Positions 1 through 6,026 of a DNA stretch of 6,252 nucleotides are shown piece by piece (positions within the stretch are counted from its first letter, which is position 1; each line of letters starts with the position of its first letter). The stretch covers positions 28,838 to 35,089 of the forward strand of contig CAJUJV010000022.1 of the NCBI GenBank assembly GCA_910586845.1, in the 5' to 3' direction. The position numbers and the translations under genes were made by a program. The notes beneath the pieces are model-generated. The model had not been told where the DNA came from. It did no database searches and saw nothing but the letters and a program-made list of their open reading frames with translations. Source of the stretch: an uncultured Hungatella sp. Its GTDB lineage: Bacteria > Bacillota > Clostridia > Lachnospirales > Lachnospiraceae.

Positions 1-121
1 TCTTGCCTGCCCCGTTGGACCCCAGGACAGCCACGATCTCCCCGTCTTCCAGGGTAAAACTGATATCCCACAGGATATTGACGGCTCCGTACCCTGCATT
101 CAATCCTTCGACTTTAAGCAT
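1..121 (-). CDS. livF: Branched-chain amino acid-type ABC transporter ATP-binding protein LivF (N-terminal 40 codons, cut by window edge)
   Basis: Second ATPase of a Liv/HAAT importer; it would pair with LivG on the cytoplasmic face of the LivH-LivM permease. Only the first 40 residues are in the window. They start MLKVEGLNAGYGAV, the usual LivF opening, and reach an intact Walker A, GSNGAGK, at residues 34-40, after which the window ends. The ATG at 121-119 lies inside the end of livG, whose TAA is at 116-114, giving an 8-bp overlap (ATGCTTAA) and suggesting coupled translation. Signature motif, Walker B and H-loop are outside the window, so it cannot be seen whether LivF has a consensus signature to complement LivG. 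The identification rests on the N-terminal sequence and on its place directly after livG. Confidence 0.9.
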   Translation of the reverse strand, partial: MLKVEGLNAGYGAVNILWDISFTLEDGEIVAVLGSNGAGK

Positions 122-863
122 GGGGTTCCTCCTTCTTCGTGCCCAGATAGACTTCCATGACATAGGGATCATTCATAACCTGCTCCGGCGTCCCCTCGGC
201 GATCTTCTCCCCGTGGTGGAGCACGATAACCTCCTCGCACAGGCTGACTACGGCCCGCATGATATGCTCGATCAGGAGGATGGTTACTCCGGATTCGTTG
301 ATCCTGCGGATCAGTCCGATAGCCTCCTCTGTCTCCGCAGGGTTCAGGCCTGCCATATTCTCATCAAGAAACAGCATCTCCGGCCTGGTTGCCAGAGCTC
401 TGGCCATCTCCAGACGTTTCTGGTCAGGCGTGCCCATATCCTTGGACAGGACGTGCCTCTTCTCGTAAAGGCCGGTAAACTGCAGCACCTCCATGGCTCT
501 CTCCCTGGCCTCTTTTACGTTTTTTGCCCCGGCATGGCCGAAATAAGAGGAAGCCACCACATTGTCCAGCACGGTCAGATTTTTCAGAGGCTTCATGATC
601 TGGAAAGTGCGGGCGATCTTCATGTTGGTATATTCATAGGCCTTCTTGTCCGTAATGTCCTGCCCTCTGTAAAAGATCCTTCCTTCTGTAGGAGGATAAT
701 ATCCGCAGATCATGTTAAAGGTGGTGGACTTGCCTGCTCCGTTGGGCCCGATCATACCGGTGATCCCGCCTTCCCTGACAGAAAAGGACACATCCTTGAC
801 AGCGGTCAGGCCTTTAAAACGTTTGGTAATATTCTGAACTTCTATAATCGGTGATCCTGCCAT
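114..863 (-). CDS. livG: Branched-chain amino acid-type ABC transporter ATP-binding protein LivG
   Basis: Cytoplasmic ATPase of 249 residues, the normal LivG length; with LivF it powers uptake through LivH-LivM. Visible motifs are Walker A GPNGAGKST (39-47), Q-loop Gln88 in ARTFQ, Walker B MLFLDE with catalytic Glu168, D-loop region AGLNP (171-175), and switch His200 in LLIEH. The C-terminal tail GTPEQVMNDPYVMEVYLG is the segment typical of this family. The signature region is odd: where LSxGQ is expected the protein has MGTPDQ (143-148), followed by a normal KRLEMARAL helix; DEN replaces the usual DEP after Walker B. As I recall, a LivG subgroup with PD(R/Q)KRLE-type signatures exists, so this need not mean loss of function. 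The start ATG at 863-861 has GGAGG 8 nt upstream (872-876). livM ends 3 nt before it. The substrate cannot be read from the ATPase. Confidence 0.95.
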   Translation of the reverse strand: MAGSPIIEVQNITKRFKGLTAVKDVSFSVREGGITGMIGPNGAGKSTTFNMICGYYPPTEGRIFYRGQDITDKKAYEYTNMKIARTFQIMKPLKNLTVLDNVVASSYFGHAGAKNVKEARERAMEVLQFTGLYEKRHVLSKDMGTPDQKRLEMARALATRPEMLFLDENMAGLNPAETEEAIGLIRRINESGVTILLIEHIMRAVVSLCEEVIVLHHGEKIAEGTPEQVMNDPYVMEVYLGTKKEEPHA

Positions 864-866
864 GAT

Positions 867-1925
867 CTAGGCCTCCTTCCTCTGATATTCCATCATCTCC
901 ACTTCCTCCAGAACTTCCAGAGAAGGCTTTTTCAGGATTTTCTCATCCACAAACCGTTTCGTTCTGCTGTTCATATACCAGCCCAGGATACCGGTAGGCC
1001 GGAACCGGATAACCACCAGAAGGACCACCGCATACATGAGCATGTTGATGCCGGGCAGGATTGAGCTGAAATTGGCTCTCAAATACTCGGACAGGGGAAT
1101 CATGATCAGGCCTCCCACGATGGGGCCTTCCACATAAGCGGCTCCCCCTACTACGGCAGGCAGCACCGACTCTGTAGACTTGGCCTGTATCATCAGTTCC
1201 GGGTCAATATACCTGATATAGCTGGCATAGAAGAAACCTACCAGACCGGCTACCATGGCGGAAATCACGACTGCCATGATCTTATATCTGGTGGGATTGA
1301 TGCCGATGGCCGCCGCCGCATCCTCATCCTCACGGATAGTCTTTAAGGCAAATCCCATCTTGGAACGGTCGATCTTCTTCATGACCAGATAGACACCGAT
1401 CATCATGATCATACCCACATAATAGTAGGGAACCTTGCTGGTAAACCGGAAATTCAGCCAGGAATCGCTTCCGAACGGCAGTCCCACGCCGCTGGCTCTG
1501 CCGAAGAAGGCGGAGTTGATAATGATCTGGCGGATGGACTCACCGAAAGCGATGGAAACCAGAGTAAAATAAGGGCCTCTCAGGATAAAGCAGGGATAGA
1601 AGACCACGCCTGCGACCAGCCCTACGACCACCATGCCGAATACGGCAGCCAGCCAGGGATTGGCCCCTGTCTTGACTACCAGGAGGCAGCAGGCATAAGC
1701 TCCCAGCCCCATGTAGGCCGCATGGCCCAGGGAGTTCTGTCCCGTCATACCCCCCAGGAGATTCCATGCCATGGACAGGGTGGACATGTAAAAGACCAGA
1801 ACAAAAATATTCAGAATATAAGGCGACTTCACCATCAGGGGAATCAGGATAAACACCATGAGGATAAGCCCGATGACTATGGCAAGATTCCGATGGTATG
1901 TATGTACGGCTTTCTTACTGTCCAT
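867..1925 (-). CDS. livM: Branched-chain amino acid-type ABC transporter permease LivM
   Basis: Integral membrane permease of 352 residues, one half of the Liv-type translocation pore. Hydrophobic segments lie at about 13-32, 36-58, 66-85, 91-115, 167-182, 214-237, 253-281 and 292-307. The family motif SLGHAAYMGLGAYA (65-78) and the EAA-type cytoplasmic loop (about 196-211, IREDEDAAAAIGIN), which docks on an ATPase, are both clear. PAVVGGAAYVEGPIVGG (256-272) is the conserved glycine-rich segment near the C-terminus. The charged tail of about 35 residues (318-352) is cytoplasmic by expectation. The ATG at 1925-1923 has AGGAGG at 1938-1933, located in the last codons of livH; one base separates the livH stop from this start. 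It stops with TAG at 869-867, just before livG. The transported substrate (branched-chain amino acids, other amino acids, amides or urea-like compounds) is not decidable here. Confidence 0.95.
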   Translation of the reverse strand: MDSKKAVHTYHRNLAIVIGLILMVFILIPLMVKSPYILNIFVLVFYMSTLSMAWNLLGGMTGQNSLGHAAYMGLGAYACCLLVVKTGANPWLAAVFGMVVVGLVAGVVFYPCFILRGPYFTLVSIAFGESIRQIIINSAFFGRASGVGLPFGSDSWLNFRFTSKVPYYYVGMIMMIGVYLVMKKIDRSKMGFALKTIREDEDAAAAIGINPTRYKIMAVVISAMVAGLVGFFYASYIRYIDPELMIQAKSTESVLPAVVGGAAYVEGPIVGGLIMIPLSEYLRANFSSILPGINMLMYAVVLLVVIRFRPTGILGWYMNSRTKRFVDEKILKKPSLEVLEEVEMMEYQRKEA

Positions 1926-1926
1926 A

Positions 1927-2790
1927 TTATTTCCTCCTTGCTATCATCGTCTGACGGACTACCAGTATCACGATAAATGTCATGAATACGATCAGGTCGC
2001 TGTAGGAAGGGCTGATAAACAAGGCGCTCATGGTCTCCAGCAGTCCCAGGAAGATCCCTGCAAAAAAGGCTCCCGGAATGGATCCCAGCCCGCCTACCAC
2101 TACCACGATCAGGGCCCGGAAACCGAAGCTGGCTCCCGCGGTGGGGAATATGGTATAGAACTGTGTCAGCAGGGCTCCTGCAGTGCCGGCCAGGGCGATA
2201 CCCAGCCCATAGGTCAGGATATAAATCTTCTTTACGTCGATTCCCACTACCTCGGCTCCTACGGGATTCTGAGACACGGCCCGGATCTGTTTGCCCGTGG
2301 TGGTATACTTCAGAAACGCGAACAGGGCAATAGTGACCACGATCAGCACGCCGAAACTGATCAGCCTGGGCAGAGCCATGGTAACCGGTCCCAGCTGGAT
2401 ATAAGTCTGAGAATAGGCAGTGCGGATAGAACGGTACTCGGAACCGAAGATCACCAGCGCGCCGTTGGACAGCAAAAGTCCCAGGCCTACTGTGAGGAAC
2501 AGCAGATTGGTAAAGCTTTTGGTTCCAAGAGACGGGGTGATCAGCGTGTGCTGAATCAGGGAACCGAGACAGAACATGACCACTGCCACGATGGGTACTG
2601 CCAGATAGGGATCGATGCCAAAAAACGTATAGAGGATAAATGTCAGATACATTCCTACCATCAGCATCTCACCATGGCAGAAATTTACGATCTTCATAAC
2701 GCCGAAAATGATGTTCTGCCCCATACCCATGAGGGAGTAAAATCCCCCCATCAAAAGTCCGTTGACACAAGCCTGTAAAAACATGCTCAT
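1927..2790 (-). CDS. livH: Branched-chain amino acid-type ABC transporter permease LivH
   Basis: Inner-membrane permease of 287 residues, partner of LivM and usual family size. The opening MSMFLQACVNGLLMGGFYSL matches the typical LivH N-terminus. IFGVMKIVNFCHGEMLMVGMY (28-48) is the family motif (NFAHG-type; here NFCHG). The EAA loop GKQIRAVSQNPVGAEVVGID (166-185) and VVGGLGSIPGAFFAGIFLG (231-249) follow. The rest is mostly hydrophobic, with about eight membrane segments. Three in-frame ATGs stand close together (2796, 2790, 2784). I chose 2790 because AGGAGG (2805-2800) is 9 nt away and the family N-terminus begins there; 2796 is possible using a second AGGAG (2810-2806). It is the first gene of the transporter operon, preceded by about 160 bp of non-coding DNA with promoter-like elements. 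No Liv-type binding protein gene precedes it, although livK-type genes often do. Confidence 0.93.
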   Translation of the reverse strand: MSMFLQACVNGLLMGGFYSLMGMGQNIIFGVMKIVNFCHGEMLMVGMYLTFILYTFFGIDPYLAVPIVAVVMFCLGSLIQHTLITPSLGTKSFTNLLFLTVGLGLLLSNGALVIFGSEYRSIRTAYSQTYIQLGPVTMALPRLISFGVLIVVTIALFAFLKYTTTGKQIRAVSQNPVGAEVVGIDVKKIYILTYGLGIALAGTAGALLTQFYTIFPTAGASFGFRALIVVVVGGLGSIPGAFFAGIFLGLLETMSALFISPSYSDLIVFMTFIVILVVRQTMIARRK

Positions 2791-2799
2791 GATCATAAT

Positions 2800-2810
2800 C
2801 CTCCTCTCCT
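2800..2810 (-). promoter_or_regulatory. livH: Double ribosome binding site of livH
   Basis: The minus strand reads AGGAGAGGAGG here, giving two overlapping Shine-Dalgarno cores (2810-2806 and 2805-2800). The second is 9 nt from the ATG at 2790 and only 3 nt from the ATG at 2796; the first is 9 nt from 2796. Either start could be used, and the two products would differ by only two residues (MI). Confidence 0.75.
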
Positions 2811-2827
2811 GAAAAATACGGTTTTCA
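2810..2827. promoter_or_regulatory. TGAAAA-N6-TTTTCA dyad in the livH leader, possible operator
   Basis: The sequence TGAAAACCGTATTTTTCA (minus strand) is an 18-bp dyad with perfect 6-bp arms. It lies directly after the candidate -10 (2833-2828) and abuts the livH ribosome site, so it would cover the expected transcription start. It resembles a CcpA cre box in outline (TGAAA, central CG, TTTCA) but is 2 bp too wide, so a cre call is not justified. An operator role is inferred from position alone. Confidence 0.3.
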
Positions 2828-2841
2828 TTTATAGCAGTATA
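2828..2841 (-). promoter_or_regulatory. Candidate livH promoter: extended -10 elements without a good -35
   Basis: Two overlapping candidates are seen on the minus strand: TGC-TATAAA (-10 at 2833-2828) and TGC-TATACT (-10 at 2841-2836). Both carry the extended -10 TGn. No hexamer close to TTGACA is found 16-18 bp upstream of either; the nearest, TTGCAA (2869-2864), is 22 bp from TATACT. Lack of a -35 together with repeats in that place fits an activator-dependent promoter. This is inference; the transcription start is unmapped. Confidence 0.45.
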
Positions 2842-2862
2842 GCACAAAAAAAATAGCACAAA
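2839..2862 (-). repeat. Direct repeat pair TTTGTGCTAT upstream of livH
   Basis: Two identical 10-bp copies of TTTGTGCTAT on the minus strand (2862-2853 and 2848-2839), offset by 14 bp. A further inverted copy is at 2935-2944, and TGCTAT alone recurs on the minus strand at 2836-2831 and 2919-2914. Tandem sites next to a promoter suit AraC-family regulators such as the one encoded immediately upstream. The proximal copy also supplies the TGCTAT of one extended -10, so part of the repetition may simply be promoter-like sequence. Confidence 0.6.
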
Positions 2863-2886
2863 CTTGCAAATTCCTGCATATTTTCA

Positions 2887-2913
2887 CATGTAACCGGAAA
2901 TATCCGGAACATG
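2887..2913. repeat. Inverted repeat centred on CCGGA-AATA-TCCGG
   Basis: A perfect 5-bp dyad CCGGA/TCCGG (2894-2898 and 2903-2907) around AATA is extended outward by CATGT/ACATG arms with one extra A on the left, giving near-symmetric 12- and 11-base arms. It lies in the gap between the regulator gene and livH. Neither strand has a T-run directly after it, so a normal intrinsic terminator is unlikely; a protein binding site is the better guess. Confidence 0.45.
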
Positions 2914-2934
2914 ATAGCATTATTTTGCGATAAA

Positions 2935-2945
2935 TTTGTGCTATT
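2935..2945 (+). repeat. Inverted copy of the TTTGTGCTAT motif near the regulator stop
   Basis: TTTGTGCTATT here is the exact reverse complement of 2852-2862, forming an 11-bp perfect inverted repeat with a 72-bp gap. It sits 5 bp beyond the stop codon of the response regulator gene. TGCTAT (2939-2944) also pairs with ATAGCA at 2914-2919. Together these bracket the intergenic region with the same motif, as expected for a distal operator or looping site, though this is untested. Confidence 0.45.
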
Positions 2946-2950
2946 GTCCG

Positions 2951-4540
2951 TCACCTGCCCTCATAGAGCCCGTCGCGGAATTCTGTGGGCGTGATGCCGG
3001 TCCATTTCTTGAAAATGCGGCTGAAATAATTGGGATTGCCGTAACCGGAGTCCACACATACTTCCTTGATGCTCAGCTCCCGGTTGGAGAGCAGTTCCTT
3101 GGCTTTCTCGATCCGGATACCTGTAAGATATTCCGTATAATTCATTCCCGTCTCTTCTTTAAACAGTTTGCTGAAATAGTAGGGGCTGATGCCCACGGTC
3201 CGGGCCACCTCCTCTAAAGCCAGGTCTTTCTGAAAATTCTGCTTAATGTATTCCCGTGCGCTGGCCATGAGACCGTCAGGCTCCTGGTTCCTGATCACCA
3301 CCGCTCTGGCCAGGTCCACCATGGCGGTTACAAACCTCTGCCGCAGTTCTTCCTCGTCGCCGGCTCCCAGAAGACCTGCCATGGCCTCCTGTCCCCGGGG
3401 ACATTCGCTTCCCTGTTCCTGTACCATACGTCTGGCTGACAAAAACAGTTCCGTCAGCTGCATCCTCTCCTCCTCAAAGACACGGTTTCCGTTTTTCAGC
3501 ACCCAGCCGGCAAATATTTCCGCCTCCTGCCGGGCTCCGTGCTCCATACCTCCCATGACAGCCCTGAACACCATCTGCTCCATGACCTGCCGCTGTTTTT
3601 CCCTGGTGTCCCTTACGATCAGGTCATCGATGTGAGTCACCTTCCTTTTGCCGTGGCGCAGGGCGTTTAAGGCCTCCTGATAGGAATCAAACATGGCTTC
3701 CCAGGACCGGACGGAACCGATACCTGCCTGAAAATCGATATTTACCGCCTGTTTCAGGGAATTCATCAGGTTTCTGGCCTTCTCGATCATGGAGAGCCGG
3801 TCCCCGTATTCCAGTTTTTCTTCTGCCGACGGGATGACGCAGACGATCTTATTGCCCATGATATCGCTGACAAAGGCCCTGAAATGAACCTTGACCAGCT
3901 CTGACATCCGGTCATAATACCTGTGTGCCCGGACTCCGGAACCTACGGGATTGCCCAGGTTTCTCCCCTCCCCGCTCTCTCCCCACTCCAGGACCATGAT
4001 CATCCCGTAATCTTCTTCCACATTCAGAAGACTCCGGTACTGCTCTCCGCTGTCCTCATATTCGTTCTGGATGATCAGGCTGATGACAAATCCGTTTTCG
4101 ATAATGGGGATGACTGCCTCCATTTTTTCCTTTGCCAGCAGATCGTCTCTCCGTTTCTGCCGTTCCTGATCAATGGTGCGCATGATCCCTGTAAGCCGTT
4201 CCACGATCACCTTCTTGTTCACAGGCTTCATGAGATAGTCCACGGCTCCCAGGCGCAGGGCCTCCTTGGCGTAATCGAAATTGTCGTAGGCAGTGAGGAT
4301 CAGGACCTTTATGCGGGAATTCTGGCCGCAGATCTCTTCCATGGCTTTCAGGCCGTTGATGCCGGGCATCTGGATGTCCAGAAACGCGATATCCGGCTGA
4401 AAGCTCTCGGCCACCTCGATGGCCTGCCTCCCGTTTTTGGCAACAGCCGTCCTGCAGTCGCTGCCGAAATTTTTCTCAATAATAAACTGAAGGGAATCCG
4501 TGACGATCCCCTCGTCATCTGCTATCAGGATCTTGTACAT
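2951..4540 (-). CDS. YesN-type response regulator: receiver domain plus AraC-family DNA-binding domain
   Basis: Cytoplasmic transcription factor of 529 residues. The receiver domain (1-120) has the acidic pair Asp8/Asp9, phospho-acceptor Asp55 in FLDIQMPG, Thr83 and Lys105 in MKP, so all key residues are present. The central region (about 150-300) ends in a GIG motif (273-275) followed by SYQEALNAL (286-294), which resembles the GGDEF-like domain of CdaR/YesN regulators; no catalytic GGDEF is seen. The C-terminal 105 residues form an AraC domain with two helix-turn-helix units (about 440-466 and 490-515, SGYGNPNYFSRIFKKWTG). The ATG at 4540-4538 has AGGAG 5 nt upstream and lies 26 bp inside the end of the kinase frame, so the two are one transcription unit. 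Likely targets are the livH promoter region and possibly its own operon; this is inferred from neighbourhood. The gene is intact although its kinase is broken. Confidence 0.92.
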   Translation of the reverse strand: MYKILIADDEGIVTDSLQFIIEKNFGSDCRTAVAKNGRQAIEVAESFQPDIAFLDIQMPGINGLKAMEEICGQNSRIKVLILTAYDNFDYAKEALRLGAVDYLMKPVNKKVIVERLTGIMRTIDQERQKRRDDLLAKEKMEAVIPIIENGFVISLIIQNEYEDSGEQYRSLLNVEEDYGMIMVLEWGESGEGRNLGNPVGSGVRAHRYYDRMSELVKVHFRAFVSDIMGNKIVCVIPSAEEKLEYGDRLSMIEKARNLMNSLKQAVNIDFQAGIGSVRSWEAMFDSYQEALNALRHGKRKVTHIDDLIVRDTREKQRQVMEQMVFRAVMGGMEHGARQEAEIFAGWVLKNGNRVFEEERMQLTELFLSARRMVQEQGSECPRGQEAMAGLLGAGDEEELRQRFVTAMVDLARAVVIRNQEPDGLMASAREYIKQNFQKDLALEEVARTVGISPYYFSKLFKEETGMNYTEYLTGIRIEKAKELLSNRELSIKEVCVDSGYGNPNYFSRIFKKWTGITPTEFRDGLYEGR

Positions 4541-4925
4541 TTCCGCTCCTTCTCAGAACAGGCACCCGTATGGTCACCTGCGCCCCTTTTCCTTCTCCGC
4601 CGCTTTCGATGGTCATAACGTCGGTTCGCTCAAAATACAGCCGCAGCCGTTCCCGGACATTGGCAAGCCCCACTCCGTTTCCCGTATCTTTCTTCTCACC
4701 GGACGGCAGGGGAATCTCCTCTCTCAGGCCTTTCAGCGTCTCTTCCCCTATCCCCGCGCCGTTGTCCCTGATCCGGATCACCGCTTCTTCTCCCTCCTGC
4801 TTTACCAGAAACCAGATGTGTTTCTCCCATTCCACGCCTCCCAGCCCGTGATGGAGGGCATTTTCGATAACCGGCTGCAGCACCATGCCGGGAAACAGGA
4901 TGTCCGAGAGTCCGGGATCGATATC
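4515..4925 (-). pseudogene. C-terminal ATPase part of the YesM-type histidine kinase, cut off by an in-frame stop
   Basis: Same reading frame as the kinase part that ends at 4926, continuing directly after its TAA for 136 residues (kinase residues 368-503). It holds the full HATPase domain: N-box LQPVIENALHHG (383-394), G1 box DNGAGI (421-426), and G2 box GNGVGLANVRERL (449-461). The first ATG after the stop (4886-4884) opens right on the N-box but has no purine-rich ribosome site before it; the upstream sequence is C/T rich. Independent translation is therefore doubtful, though reinitiation after the nearby stop cannot be excluded. Without this part the upstream half cannot bind ATP or autophosphorylate. 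It ends with TGA at 4517-4515 and overlaps the regulator start by 26 bp. No frameshift is needed to rejoin the halves, so a point change or sequencing error is the simplest cause. Confidence 0.75.
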
Positions 4926-4928
4926 TTA
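4926..4928 (-). other. In-frame TAA splitting the histidine kinase frame
   Basis: The frame reads NEIHLE, stop, DIDPGLSDILFPG with family-like sequence on both sides. The sense codon expected here would differ from TAA by one base, for example GAA, CAA, AAA, TAT or TAC. TAA also ends livG and livH properly in this window, so it is not a sense codon in this genome. Confidence 0.9.
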
Positions 4929-6026
4929 TTCCAGATGGATCTCGTTGGAATACCGCACATTCATGATGTACATATAACTGTCGATAAGCCCGATCTCCTC
5001 CTGCAGCGTGGATTCCTCTCCGTTCTTTTTCAGCCGGTAGCGGAAGAACGAGGCCATATTTTCGATAAAGGCATAAGTTCTCTCCGCATCCTCCATCATG
5101 GCCAGCTGCTGGCCTGCATTCAGGGTATTAAACAGAAAATGGGGATTGATCTGGGCCTGATAATATTTCAGCTGGGCCTCTTTTAACAGGCTTTCCATGG
5201 CCAGCTCCTTCTCTTTCATCCGGATCTCCAGTTCCATGCTCTCCCTGGTCCTGCGGATGTAATCGTTGATGCTGACAATCATCTGATTAAAGGCCCCTGT
5301 TACCGTCCCCACCTCGTCTTCGCTTTCAGGCGGTGTGAGAGCGATGCCGAAGTTTCCTTTTCCCACCTCCCTGGCCTTTCCTGCCAGTTCCTCCAGAGGC
5401 CGGGTAAAGGTTCCGATGATCACATAGAGAAAGATGGTCAGACAACAGGTGACTCCCGCCAGAACCGCGGTCATAAACAGCTCCAGATACCTCAGGTACT
5501 GGTAGAGCACGTCATAATTCTCCGAGTTGGCCTTAAATCTCAGGGTATCCAGGCCTCTGATGTAGGCCAGGAGATAGGTATACACCGCCTGTATCTCCTC
5601 AAAGCTCTCTTTATAAGAAACCACGTCATGGTTCTGCTTGGCCTCTATGGCCCGGTCCGTAAGTTCCAGGTAGGAGCCGGCCAGCTGCCGGATATTCCGC
5701 TCCATTCGCCGGGCCGGATGGTCTGTGATAGTGTCGTCGATCTCCCCGATCATGGCGGCAAAGATCCCCCTGTTCTCCGAAAAAGCCTCCAGCGCATCCT
5801 GGCTCTGGATATTGAGATACTGATACACATGGCTTTCCATTTCTGTCAGAAGCCGTTCCAGTTCACTGAGCCGTATGTTGGTGGCATAGACCTGATCCAT
5901 ATTTTCCACTGTATTATTGATCCTGCCGAACAGGATGAGATTGATGCCCAGGGACAGGGCCATGGTGACCATAACGGGAAGGATCAGCTTGGTTCGGAGG
6001 GACCGGTTAAAAAAATGCCTGCTCAA
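4926..6026 (-). CDS. YesM-type membrane sensor histidine kinase, N-terminal part (sensor, HAMP, phospho-acceptor), truncated by in-frame TAA
   Basis: Gives 366 residues instead of the 503 the whole frame 6026-4515 would encode. A membrane segment (about 13-34) is followed by an extracellular region (about 36-180) rich in predicted helices, a second membrane segment (181-205), HAMP (206-258) and a linker coiled coil. The His_kinase domain has phospho-acceptor His296 in QINPHFLFNTLN, diagnostic of the LytS/YesM class. The stop falls after residue 366, before the ATPase domain, so the product should lack kinase activity. The start is TTG (6026-6024) with strong AAGGAGGAGG (6040-6031) upstream; no nearby ATG is suitable, the next Met lying inside the first membrane segment. 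TTG overlaps the TGA of the binding-protein gene, so translation is probably coupled. As the second gene of a binding protein-kinase-regulator set, it probably senses through the binding protein; this is inference. Confidence 0.85.
   Translation of the reverse strand: MSRHFFNRSLRTKLILPVMVTMALSLGINLILFGRINNTVENMDQVYATNIRLSELERLLTEMESHVYQYLNIQSQDALEAFSENRGIFAAMIGEIDDTITDHPARRMERNIRQLAGSYLELTDRAIEAKQNHDVVSYKESFEEIQAVYTYLLAYIRGLDTLRFKANSENYDVLYQYLRYLELFMTAVLAGVTCCLTIFLYVIIGTFTRPLEELAGKAREVGKGNFGIALTPPESEDEVGTVTGAFNQMIVSINDYIRRTRESMELEIRMKEKELAMESLLKEAQLKYYQAQINPHFLFNTLNAGQQLAMMEDAERTYAFIENMASFFRYRLKKNGEESTLQEEIGLIDSYMYIMNVRYSNEIHLE

Noticed and set aside
3..854. Long open frame on the plus strand opposite livG (about 283 codons).
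   Set aside because: The minus strand here carries livG with all ABC ATPase motifs. The plus-strand translation has no recognisable domain or credible ribosome site, and it extends into livF; it is a shadow frame.
1858..2778. Long open frame on the plus strand opposite livH (about 306 codons), rich in His, Gln and Asp.
   Set aside because: Its composition is that of an antisense translation of membrane protein codons, and it has no family features. livH on the minus strand explains the region.
2810..2827. CcpA cre box.
   Set aside because: The arms fit but the centre is 2 bp too long and the conserved CG is not in the right register, so it is reported only as an unassigned dyad.
2791..2859. 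Upstream GTG start for livH at 2859, adding about 23 residues.
   Set aside because: The extension would cover the candidate promoter and repeat motif, adds sequence unlike LivH N-termini, and lacks a ribosome site, while AGGAGG stands correctly before 2790.
2887..2950. Intrinsic terminator after the response regulator gene.
   Set aside because: The only decent hairpin (CCGGA dyad) is not followed by a T-run in the minus-strand direction; transcription may read through into livH.
4515..4886. The ATPase part of the kinase as a separate 123-residue gene.
   Set aside because: No ribosome site before its ATG, and its sequence continues the kinase upstream in the same frame through the TAA. It is better read as the cut-off end of one gene.
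4926..4928. TAA read as a sense codon, or selenocysteine/pyrrolysine recoding.
   Set aside because: TAA ends livG and livH at the expected places, pyrrolysine uses TAG and selenocysteine TGA, and no recoding structure is evident next to the codon.
3923..5186. Plus-strand open frames of about 230 codons opposite the regulator and kinase.
   Set aside because: Antisense shadows of clear two-component genes; no ribosome site, no domain similarity, and they overlap each other.
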